5,314 nt of DNA from Bacteroidales bacterium (GTDB taxonomy: Bacteria > Bacteroidota > Bacteroidia > Bacteroidales > ML635J-15). The stretch lies in the NCBI GenBank assembly GCA_023228725.1, contig JALOAQ010000154.1:1-5314 (forward strand), given 5' to 3'. The notes below the pieces were generated by a model. The model saw only the letters and a program-made list of their open reading frames with translations, was not told where the DNA came from and did no database searches. The position numbers were made by a program, and so were the translations under genes. Shown one piece after another: positions 1 to 5,314 of the stretch (positions are counted from its first letter, which is position 1; the number at the start of each line of letters is the position of its first letter).

Positions 1-122
1 AAACCAGATGTACGAGTATCCTCAGCTAAAATAAAATCAACTTCTTTTAAAATTCTTACAGCTCGAAAACTCATATCTTCCAAATTTCCAATAGGCGTTG
101 GCACAATATAAAGTTTAGTCAT
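1..122 (-). CDS. rsmI: RsmI, 16S rRNA (cytidine-1402-2'-O)-methyltransferase, N-terminal fragment
   Basis: Only the first 40 codons lie in the window; the gene continues past the left edge. The reverse strand from the ATG at 122 reads MTKLYIVPTPIGNLEDMSF and then continues to AEDTRTSG at residues 33-40. LYIVPTPIGNL and AEDTRxxG are the N-terminal signatures of RsmI, a SAM-dependent methyltransferase of the tetrapyrrole-methylase fold. In characterised bacteria it 2'-O-methylates C1402 in the decoding centre of 16S rRNA, using the assembled 30S subunit as substrate, in the cytoplasm. The start overlaps the end of the upstream M28 peptidase gene by 8 bases (115-122, ATGACTAA), so translation is probably coupled. 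No Shine-Dalgarno site is evident. The identification rests on a short but highly characteristic segment. The SAM-binding and C-terminal parts cannot be checked here. Confidence 0.92.
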   Translation of the reverse strand, partial: MTKLYIVPTPIGNLEDMSFRAVRILKEVDFILAEDTRTSG

Positions 123-1404
123 AATTTTCTACAAATTTTGTTAGTAAACCAAAAAGCTGATTATAGCCTCCAAATGTTAATGTTTCTAATTTATCTTTTG
201 GATGATGATAATAAGTTTTTCCACCCATGGTATAAATAAAAACCGAGCTCACTCCCATTTCATGAAATGGATAATGATCGCTATTAGCTGCAATATCGCG
301 GGCATTCATAATTTCAAAAAAATGATTTTCAGCATTTAGTTTTTGAAACAAATTCCATTCTTTTTCATATTTCTCGTTTGCTGCATTTACAATCATAATC
401 CCCTCATCTCCTGTTCCCGCCAAATCAATATTTACCAAAACTTTTATTTTTTCCAAGTCAAAAATTGGATTTAACACATAATATAATGAACCCAATAAAC
501 CAGCTTCTTCGCCAAAGAAAAACATAAAAGCAATTGAATATTCAGGCTTATTTTTAGAATAATAATCAGCCAAATCAAGCAAAAAAGCAGTGCCGCTCGC
601 ATTGTCCTGAGCTCCTGGCATATAAACTTTTTTACCCATTTTTCCCAAATGATCGTAATGTGCTGTAAAAACTACAAAATCATCTTTTTTCCCGGGAATA
701 TAAGCAATAATATTTTTTGCTTTAAAATTTGGCTTTAATTCTGAATTCACATTTATGAATAAAGTTTTTGAATCATTTATATAAGATTCTCTTTTAATTT
801 TCACAACAGGATATGATTGCTGCTTTCTACTTACAGACCACATTAATTCTTCGGGAATTAATTCAACAATACCGGCAAAAAACGAATTATTCATTAAAAA
901 ATTTGAAATATAAAATTTCTTAATATCAATATTTTCAGTTTGAGCATAATCAATTACAAAAAGAGATGATTTTAAATCTAAATTTTTGCTAATAAACTGA
1001 ATAATTCCAATAGTATCATTTAGCATTAGAGAATCAGGCTTCCATAATTCGTATTTTTTATTGATTTTTGGACAAGCAGGACCAATTAAGTAATCAATAC
1101 CAGGGATTAATTTTTTATTATTCAATTTAACAGTCAATCTACCAGGAAAAGTATTAACAGGATAATAAAAGTCTTGAAAATAAGAATCGCCAAATTTTTT
1201 CAAACCACTTTTTGAAAGTTCAACTGAAATAAACTTGGCAGACAATTCTGCTGCATTGCCAACATATCCACGTCCAGCAAATTTTTTGGAACTTAAAATT
1301 CCTATTCTTTCTTTTGTTTTTTCAAGATTTTGAGCGTTTAAAAGATTAAAATAAAAAGTAAAAAAACAAACTAATACTCCAAAAACTATTTTAATTTTAA
1401 ACAT
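115..1404 (-). CDS. Secreted M28-family zinc peptidase (aminopeptidase-like)
   Basis: A 429-residue predicted exported metallopeptidase. Residues 1-25 form a signal peptide: basic MFKIK, a hydrophobic core, then NAQ before the likely signal peptidase I cleavage. There is no lipobox. Residues about 30-85 match the N-terminal lead-in of M28 enzymes (KKFAGRGYVG, then SGLKKFG). Residues about 100-230 look like a diverged protease-associated (PA-like) insert. The catalytic domain, about 231-429, carries the full di-zinc set: H249 in TAHYDHLG with D251 as the supporting acid, bridging D267 in QDNASG, E299/E300 in FFGEEAG as general base and ligand, D327 in NIDLAG, and H400 in YYHHPKD. It is therefore expected to be active. 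M28 members with this layout are usually aminopeptidases or related exopeptidases, but the substrate cannot be read from sequence. Both ends overlap neighbouring genes by 8 bases, which supports the ATG at 1404 and an operon. Confidence 0.9.
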   Translation of the reverse strand: MFKIKIVFGVLVCFFTFYFNLLNAQNLEKTKERIGILSSKKFAGRGYVGNAAELSAKFISVELSKSGLKKFGDSYFQDFYYPVNTFPGRLTVKLNNKKLIPGIDYLIGPACPKINKKYELWKPDSLMLNDTIGIIQFISKNLDLKSSLFVIDYAQTENIDIKKFYISNFLMNNSFFAGIVELIPEELMWSVSRKQQSYPVVKIKRESYINDSKTLFINVNSELKPNFKAKNIIAYIPGKKDDFVVFTAHYDHLGKMGKKVYMPGAQDNASGTAFLLDLADYYSKNKPEYSIAFMFFFGEEAGLLGSLYYVLNPIFDLEKIKVLVNIDLAGTGDEGIMIVNAANEKYEKEWNLFQKLNAENHFFEIMNARDIAANSDHYPFHEMGVSSVFIYTMGGKTYYHHPKDKLETLTFGGYNQLFGLLTKFVENYD

Positions 1405-2149
1405 ATCTTCTTTTTACAATATTCAAAAAGCTTTCCACAGTAGAATCTGCACCATCCCAATGAAAACGAGAACTTAAATAATTTTTGGCATCTTCTAAAG
1501 ATTGTAAATTATTAAGATTTGTTATTGTTTCATCAAATAAATCTGTATTTCCCTCAAATAATTCGCGAATAAATAAAAACCTATCCCCAACCCCAATAGC
1601 AGAACGAATATCTGAAACAGGTTTTAATCTTGCATTTACACCTTGAGCATTTGTTTGTGAAGCTAAAATTTCATTTATAGAAGTTTTATTTTGTCCTAAC
1701 TGCTCAGCAACAATTTTTGGAGAACTAACAGGAGTTTCACTTGAAAATAAACTTGCTTGTTCAAGTGGATTTGACTTTTCAACTTCTTTTTTAGTTTCTA
1801 TAATTTCTTGTTTTGGTTCAGGTTTTTCTTCTTTCGGTTCAGGTTTTTCTTCATCCACTTCAAAAAAATCAATAGAGATTTCAGTTTCTAACACAGGTTT
1901 TTTTTCAATATTTTCATTTGGAAGCTCAATTTCAACAAGTTTTTCTTGCTCAACAACATTTTCAACTATAGTTTCTACCTCATGTTTTTCTATTTTTTTA
2001 GGCTTTAATAAACTTGCCTCAAAATATAAATCTTTAAGTTTTTGTAATAAAACATCCTTTTCTAAGTCAGTAATATTCTCATTTTCAATACTGTCAATAA
2101 AACTTATGATTTTATTTAATTTTTCTTTTATAATAAAAACCTTTTCCAT
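1397..2149 (-). CDS. Conserved Bacteroidota hypothetical protein with charged low-complexity linker
   Basis: A 250-residue protein of unknown function. I place the start at the ATG at 2149 (MEKVFIIKEK). The frame stays open upstream to 2527, but that extension is antisense to tdk and has no other Met until its far end. Three regions are visible. Residues 1-50 are probably helical (KLNKIISFIDSI, LEKDVLLQKLKDLY). Residues about 50-145 form an acidic, Lys/Glu/Pro-rich, probably disordered linker with a duplicated KPEPKEE unit. Residues about 146-250 form a compact C-terminal domain: VAEQLGQNKTSINEIL, then KPVSDIRSAIGVGDRFLFIRELFEGN and a helical end with SRFHWD and VKRRYV. From memory, the segment around 176-200 recurs in unannotated Bacteroidota proteins. 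There is no signal peptide or membrane segment, so it is probably cytoplasmic. It is the first gene of the leftward operon and overlaps the peptidase gene by 8 bases (1397-1404, ATGTTTAA). Confidence 0.82.
   Translation of the reverse strand: MEKVFIIKEKLNKIISFIDSIENENITDLEKDVLLQKLKDLYFEASLLKPKKIEKHEVETIVENVVEQEKLVEIELPNENIEKKPVLETEISIDFFEVDEEKPEPKEEKPEPKQEIIETKKEVEKSNPLEQASLFSSETPVSSPKIVAEQLGQNKTSINEILASQTNAQGVNARLKPVSDIRSAIGVGDRFLFIRELFEGNTDLFDETITNLNNLQSLEDAKNYLSSRFHWDGADSTVESFLNIVKRRYV
1811..1852 (-). repeat. In-frame 21-bp tandem duplication in the hypothetical gene
   Basis: Two adjacent 21-base units, 1811-1831 and 1832-1852, match at 20 of 21 positions; the fourth base is T in the first and C in the second. 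The length is a multiple of three, so the frame is kept. On the coding strand it encodes the repeated EEKPEPK EEKPEPK stretch in the linker (about residues 101-114). The near-identity at DNA level suggests a recent slippage or duplication event. Confidence 0.85.
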
Positions 2150-2163
2150 GCAAAATATTTTTC

Positions 2164-2171
2164 TAAATTTG
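2164..2171 (+). promoter_or_regulatory. Putative -7 element of the tdk-murF/alr promoter
   Basis: TAAATTTG fits the Bacteroidota sigma-ABfr -7 consensus TAnnTTTG exactly. It lies 36 bases before the tdk ATG, which would give a leader of about 30 bases. The upstream -33 TTTG element is not clear; the best candidate is TTTT at 2142-2145, 18 bases upstream and inside the first codons of the divergent gene. Such a short AT-rich motif can arise by chance, but its location in the only divergent spacer supports it. Confidence 0.5.
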
Positions 2172-2190
2172 TAATTAATTATTTTACAAA
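2168..2190. repeat. Inverted repeat TTTGTAA-N9-TTACAAA in the divergent spacer
   Basis: The arms TTTGTAA (2168-2174) and TTACAAA (2184-2190) are perfect reverse complements of 7 bases, separated by 9 bases. The region also contains the perfect 10-base palindrome TAATTAATTA at 2172-2181. Each arm contains the end of one putative -7 element, so the symmetry may simply reflect two opposed promoters. It could also be an operator for a dimeric regulator. The sequence alone does not decide, and AT-rich DNA readily produces such symmetry. Confidence 0.35.
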
Positions 2191-2194
2191 AATA
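2187..2194 (-). promoter_or_regulatory. Putative -7 element of the leftward operon promoter
   Basis: On the reverse strand this reads TATTTTTG, an exact fit to TAnnTTTG. It lies 37 bases before the ATG at 2149, mirroring the rightward element. A -33 TTTG is not evident; the expected position falls within the first codons of tdk and holds only weak GTTC/GTTG candidates. It would drive the hypothetical gene, the M28 peptidase gene and rsmI. Confidence 0.45.
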
Positions 2195-2207
2195 AAAAAA
2201 ATATTGA

Positions 2208-2786
2208 ATGTTTCTTGAACAACCTAAAAAAGCTGAGCCAAAAAAAGGCTGGATAGAAGTTATTGCCGGTTCAATGTTTTCGGGAAAAACCGAAGAACTT
2301 ATCAGACGCTTGCGCCGTGCTGAGTTTGCTAAACAAAAAGTTGAAATATTTAAACCAGCAATTGACACAAGATATTCAGATGAAGAAGTTGTTTCACACA
2401 ATGCGAGTTCAATTCGTTCTACTCCAGTAAGCTCTTCGCAAAATATACTTTTATTAAGCGGAGATGTAGATGTGGTTGGAATTGATGAAGCACAATTTTT
2501 TGACGATGGAATTATAGAAGTATGCATTAAATTGGCAAACCAAGGAATTAGAGTTATTGTAGCAGGTTTAGATATGGATTTTTTAGGAAGACCTTTTGGA
2601 CCAATGCCAGCCTTGTTTTCTGTTGCAGAATATGTTACTAAAGTTCATGCCGTTTGTATGCACTGTGGAGATTTAGCACAATTTTCATATCGCTTTTCAG
2701 AAAATGAATCTGTGGTTGTGCTTGGCGAAAAAGATATTTACAAACCTTTATGTAGAAGATGCTATAACGAAACTAAAAATCAATAA
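2208..2786 (+). CDS. tdk: Thymidine kinase (type II, zinc-binding)
   Basis: Phosphorylates thymidine (and deoxyuridine) to the monophosphate with ATP in the pyrimidine salvage pathway; cytoplasmic, tetrameric in characterised relatives. The 192-residue length is typical. Key features are the P-loop GSMFSGKT at 21-28, the Walker B-like DEAQFF at 93-98 with E94 as the expected catalytic base, AGLDMDFLGRPFGPMP at 119-134, the structural zinc cysteines C150/C153 and C182/C185, and the substrate lasso around GEKDIYKPLCRRCY at 173-186. The protein resembles the Bacteroides type closely, including VEIFKPAIDTRYS. The start is secure: a TGA stop lies immediately before the ATG in frame, and the next Met is inside the P-loop. 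All catalytic elements are intact. The stop codon directly abuts the murF-alr ATG, so the two are probably co-transcribed. In this family activity is usually feedback-inhibited by dTTP. Confidence 0.97.
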   Translation: MFLEQPKKAEPKKGWIEVIAGSMFSGKTEELIRRLRRAEFAKQKVEIFKPAIDTRYSDEEVVSHNASSIRSTPVSSSQNILLLSGDVDVVGIDEAQFFDDGIIEVCIKLANQGIRVIVAGLDMDFLGRPFGPMPALFSVAEYVTKVHAVCMHCGDLAQFSYRFSENESVVVLGEKDIYKPLCRRCYNETKNQ

Positions 2787-5243
2787 ATGCAAAAATATAA
2801 TTTATCAAATATTGCGAAAATTATTGGAGGAAATTTTTTAGGAAATAAGAATCTGTATTTTTCTCAAATAGCAAGCGACAGCAGAAATATTACAAATTAT
2901 AAGGATTTATTGTTTTTTGCAATTAAAGGAGCTAATAATAACGGACATAAATTTATTGATGAACTTTACAAAAAAGGAGTTAGAAATTTTGTAATTTGTG
3001 AAGATATAAATACAGAAAAATATACTGATGCCGGCTTTTTAAAAGTTGAAAACTCAATTCTAGCACTTCAACAAATAGCAGGATATAAAAGAAGTTTTTA
3101 TAAAAAACCAATAATTGCAATAACAGGAAGCAATGGAAAAACAATAGTAAAAGAATGGCTACACCATATTTTAAGTCCATTTTATAAAATCAGTCGTTCG
3201 CCTAAATCTTATAATTCTCAAATTGGAGTTCCTCTTTCTTTATGGCTTATAGACGATAAGAGTGATTTGGCAATTATTGAAGCCGGAATTTCTTTACCAG
3301 GTGAAATGCAAGCTTTAGAAAAAATCATTAAACCAGAAATTGCTGTTATTAATAATATAGGTAAAGCTCATTCGGCAAATTTTAAATCTACAGAACAACT
3401 TTATCAAGAAAAAGCAATATTGCTAAAAAACTGTAAAACTACTATAGTCAACAAAGATGACGAACTACTTTTTAACACAGTTTCCAAATTAAATATTCCT
3501 AATACTTACACATATTCTAAAAATAAAAATTCTGATTTTTTTGTAGAAAAAATTGAAAAATCAAGTGATAATTCGCTTATAACAATAATTTTTAAAGACA
3601 AAAAATATAACATTAAAATTCCTTTTACAGACCTTGGCTCTATTCAAAATGCTATTACTTGTTTTGGTATTATTTCAATTTTTGATGAAAGTAAAATAAA
3701 TCAATTTATTCCAAGATTTGAAAGTCTTCATGGTATTGAAATGAGATTGGAAACTATAGAAGGAATTCAAAATAGTATTATTATAAATGATGCCTACAAT
3801 TCAGATATTAATTCTTTAATAATTGCTCTCGACTATCTAAATCAGAAAAAAACTGATAAAAACACTATATTAATAATGTCGGACATTCTTGAAAGTGGTG
3901 AAAACGAAGAAGTCTTTTACAAACAAATTTCACAAATTATTAAAGAAAAAAAACTTAAGCATTTTATTGGAATTGGCAATAAATTAAGTAAATATAAAAA
4001 TTTATTCCCTAAAGATTCTGCTTTTTATCTAGATACAAACGAATTTCTTGAAGAAATTTCCCTTCACGCTTTCAGCAACAAAGCTGTTTTATTAAAAGGA
4101 GCCCGCTGCTTTAAATTTGAAAAAATTTTCAATCGTCTTCAATATAAAAACCACTTATCCATAATAGAAACCGACTTAAACTCAATGAAACATAATCTTG
4201 ATTTTTTTAAATCAAAAATTGGAGATAAAACCATGCTAATGGTTATGGTTAAGGCTTTTTCTTATGGTAGCGGATATAGAGAAGTTGCTAGTTTTTTACA
4301 ACATAATAGAGTAGATTATTTAGCTGTAGCTTTTGCAGATGAAGGCATAGAATTAAGAAAGCTTGGAATTCATCTTCCAATTATGGTAATGAACCCAAAT
4401 ATCAGAGCTATACATAGCATGATAAAATACAAATTAGAACCGGAAATATATTCTTTAAAAATTTTAAAAGAATTTATTGATGAAATAAAACTTTCAAATG
4501 TAGAAGATTTTAAAATTCATATAAAACTTGATACAGGAATGCATAGATTGGGCTTTTGTAAAAATGATATTCCCAAACTTAGAGAATTAATTAATTCTTG
4601 TGAAAAAATTAAAATTGCTTCGGTTTTCACACATCTTTCAGGCAGTGATAGTGAAAATTTTGATTATTTCACGCATGAACAGATAAACGAATTTGATAAA
4701 AACTATTTAGAAATATGCCAAGCTGTTAAATACAAACCAATTCGACATGTTTTAAATTCTTCGGGAATTTTAAGATTTCCACAATACAAATACGAGATGG
4801 TGAGGCTTGGCATAGGTTTGTATGGTTTATTGCCAAATATTACAAATGAGCTTATTCCTGTTGCAGTTTTTAAGTCAGAAATTTCGCAAATTCATAAAAT
4901 TAATTCTAAGGAAACTGTTAGTTATAATAGATCAGGAAAAATCAATCAAGATTCTGTTATTGCAACTATACCAATTGGCTATGCTGATGGTTTTGACAGG
5001 CGACTTGGAAATGGAAATTGGGAATTTATTGTAAATGGTAAAAAAGCAAAAACTATTGGCGATATATGTATGGATATGTGTATGATTGATATTACAAACA
5101 TTCAAGCTAAAGAAGGCGATGAAGTGATAGTTTTTGGTTTAGAAAATTCTGTTATTAAAATGGCAGAAAAACTGAATACCATACCTTACGAAATAATTAC
5201 AGGGATAAGTGAAAGAGTTAAAAGAGTTTATTTTGAGGAATAA
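2787..5243 (+). CDS. murF-alr: Bifunctional MurF ligase / alanine racemase fusion
   Basis: An 818-residue cytoplasmic protein joining two steps of peptidoglycan precursor synthesis. Residues 1 to about 450 are MurF (UDP-MurNAc-tripeptide:D-Ala-D-Ala ligase): SDSR at 30-33, FFAIKGANNNGHKF at 43-56, P-loop TGSNGKT at 113-119 (K118), EAG at 165-167, NNIGKAH at 189-195, K209 as a possible carbamylated lysine, HGIEMRLE at 315-322, NDAYNSD at 334-340 and the C-terminal LLKGAR at 435-440. Residues about 455-818 are a PLP-dependent alanine racemase: K489 in MVKAFSYGSG as the Schiff-base lysine, K580 and R587 in KLDTGMHRLGF, H616, R673 in VRLGIGLYG, Y713 in VSYN as the opposing catalytic base, GYADG at 731-735 and CMDM at 761-764. 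Both halves look full length and catalytically complete. The fusion is known across Bacteroidota; the Alr half supplies D-Ala, and Ddl, which joins two D-Ala, is not in this window. The ATG directly follows the tdk stop (TAAATG), suggesting termination-reinitiation. Confidence 0.97.
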   Translation: MQKYNLSNIAKIIGGNFLGNKNLYFSQIASDSRNITNYKDLLFFAIKGANNNGHKFIDELYKKGVRNFVICEDINTEKYTDAGFLKVENSILALQQIAGYKRSFYKKPIIAITGSNGKTIVKEWLHHILSPFYKISRSPKSYNSQIGVPLSLWLIDDKSDLAIIEAGISLPGEMQALEKIIKPEIAVINNIGKAHSANFKSTEQLYQEKAILLKNCKTTIVNKDDELLFNTVSKLNIPNTYTYSKNKNSDFFVEKIEKSSDNSLITIIFKDKKYNIKIPFTDLGSIQNAITCFGIISIFDESKINQFIPRFESLHGIEMRLETIEGIQNSIIINDAYNSDINSLIIALDYLNQKKTDKNTILIMSDILESGENEEVFYKQISQIIKEKKLKHFIGIGNKLSKYKNLFPKDSAFYLDTNEFLEEISLHAFSNKAVLLKGARCFKFEKIFNRLQYKNHLSIIETDLNSMKHNLDFFKSKIGDKTMLMVMVKAFSYGSGYREVASFLQHNRVDYLAVAFADEGIELRKLGIHLPIMVMNPNIRAIHSMIKYKLEPEIYSLKILKEFIDEIKLSNVEDFKIHIKLDTGMHRLGFCKNDIPKLRELINSCEKIKIASVFTHLSGSDSENFDYFTHEQINEFDKNYLEICQAVKYKPIRHVLNSSGILRFPQYKYEMVRLGIGLYGLLPNITNELIPVAVFKSEISQIHKINSKETVSYNRSGKINQDSVIATIPIGYADGFDRRLGNGNWEFIVNGKKAKTIGDICMDMCMIDITNIQAKEGDEVIVFGLENSVIKMAEKLNTIPYEIITGISERVKRVYFEE

Positions 5244-5300
5244 AAAGAGATATTCTTCATAATAGTTAGAATTTTTCATCATTTAATCACGCAATATTCG

Positions 5301-5308
5301 CACATTTG
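5301..5308 (+). promoter_or_regulatory. Possible promoter -7 element for the next gene
   Basis: CACATTTG, followed by TATAAA, differs from TAnnTTTG at one defined base (C for the first T). It lies near the end of the 71-base non-coding tail after murF-alr (5244-5314), where a promoter for a downstream gene would be expected. No good TTTG at the -33 distance is seen. No gene, tRNA or convincing terminator is visible in the tail. Weak evidence. Confidence 0.25.
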
Positions 5309-5314
5309 TATAAA

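Noticed and set aside
2150..2527. Leftward open frame extending the hypothetical protein by 126 residues
   Set aside because: It is antisense to the conserved coding sequence of tdk (P-loop and DEAQ region) and crosses the promoter spacer. The added residues are low in charge, Ser/Thr- and Cys-rich, and unlike the protein that follows. The internal ATG at 2149 is the natural start.
2980..3180. 66-residue leftward open frame rich in Leu and Phe
   Set aside because: It lies antisense to the MurF N-terminal region and P-loop. The hydrophobic composition is the expected reverse complement of AT-rich Lys/Glu/Asn codons.
4822..5034. 70-residue rightward open frame
   Set aside because: It is an alternative frame within the alanine racemase domain, which has clear conserved motifs in the main frame; no independent start signal is seen.
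5252..5276. Possible terminator hairpin after murF-alr (ATTCT ... AGAAT followed by TTTT)
   Set aside because: The stem is only 5 pairs, mostly A-T, with an 11-base loop, so it is too weak to call in such AT-rich DNA.
1..5314. Mobile element, defence island or CRISPR
   Set aside because: No transposase, integrase, terminal inverted repeats, target duplications, nuclease or spaced direct repeats were seen. The genes are housekeeping or ordinary secreted enzymes with uniform AT-rich composition.

Overview
The window looks like core chromosomal DNA from a low-GC member of the Bacteroidota, probably a Bacteroidales-like lineage. Four things point that way. MurF and alanine racemase are fused in one 818-residue protein, an arrangement well known in this phylum. 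The thymidine kinase closely resembles the Bacteroides type from memory. A conserved hypothetical protein has the C-terminal domain usually seen in Bacteroidota. The one usable spacer holds promoter-like TAnnTTTG elements, and no clear Shine-Dalgarno sites are seen. I see no phage, insertion sequence, CRISPR array, tRNA or rRNA.

Layout: two gene groups diverge from a 58-base AT-rich spacer (2150-2207). The leftward group is a 250-residue conserved hypothetical protein (1397-2149), a secreted M28-type zinc peptidase (115-1404), and the start of rsmI (1-122), which runs off the left edge. Each leftward junction is an 8-base overlap, so these genes are probably one translationally coupled operon. 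The rightward group is tdk (2208-2786), whose stop codon directly abuts the start of murF-alr (2787-5243). A 71-base non-coding tail (5244-5314) closes the window and may contain the promoter of the next gene.

Functions: tdk salvages thymidine for dTTP. MurF-Alr converts L-Ala to D-Ala and adds D-Ala-D-Ala to the UDP-MurNAc-tripeptide, making the pentapeptide precursor of peptidoglycan. RsmI 2'-O-methylates C1402 of 16S rRNA. The M28 enzyme is predicted to be exported and to cleave peptides or amino acids outside the cytoplasm. The hypothetical protein has no assigned function. This is mostly housekeeping content. The least explained parts are the hypothetical protein, its operon linkage to rsmI, and the face-to-face overlapping promoters in the spacer. 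I find no convincing evidence for a new multi-gene system.
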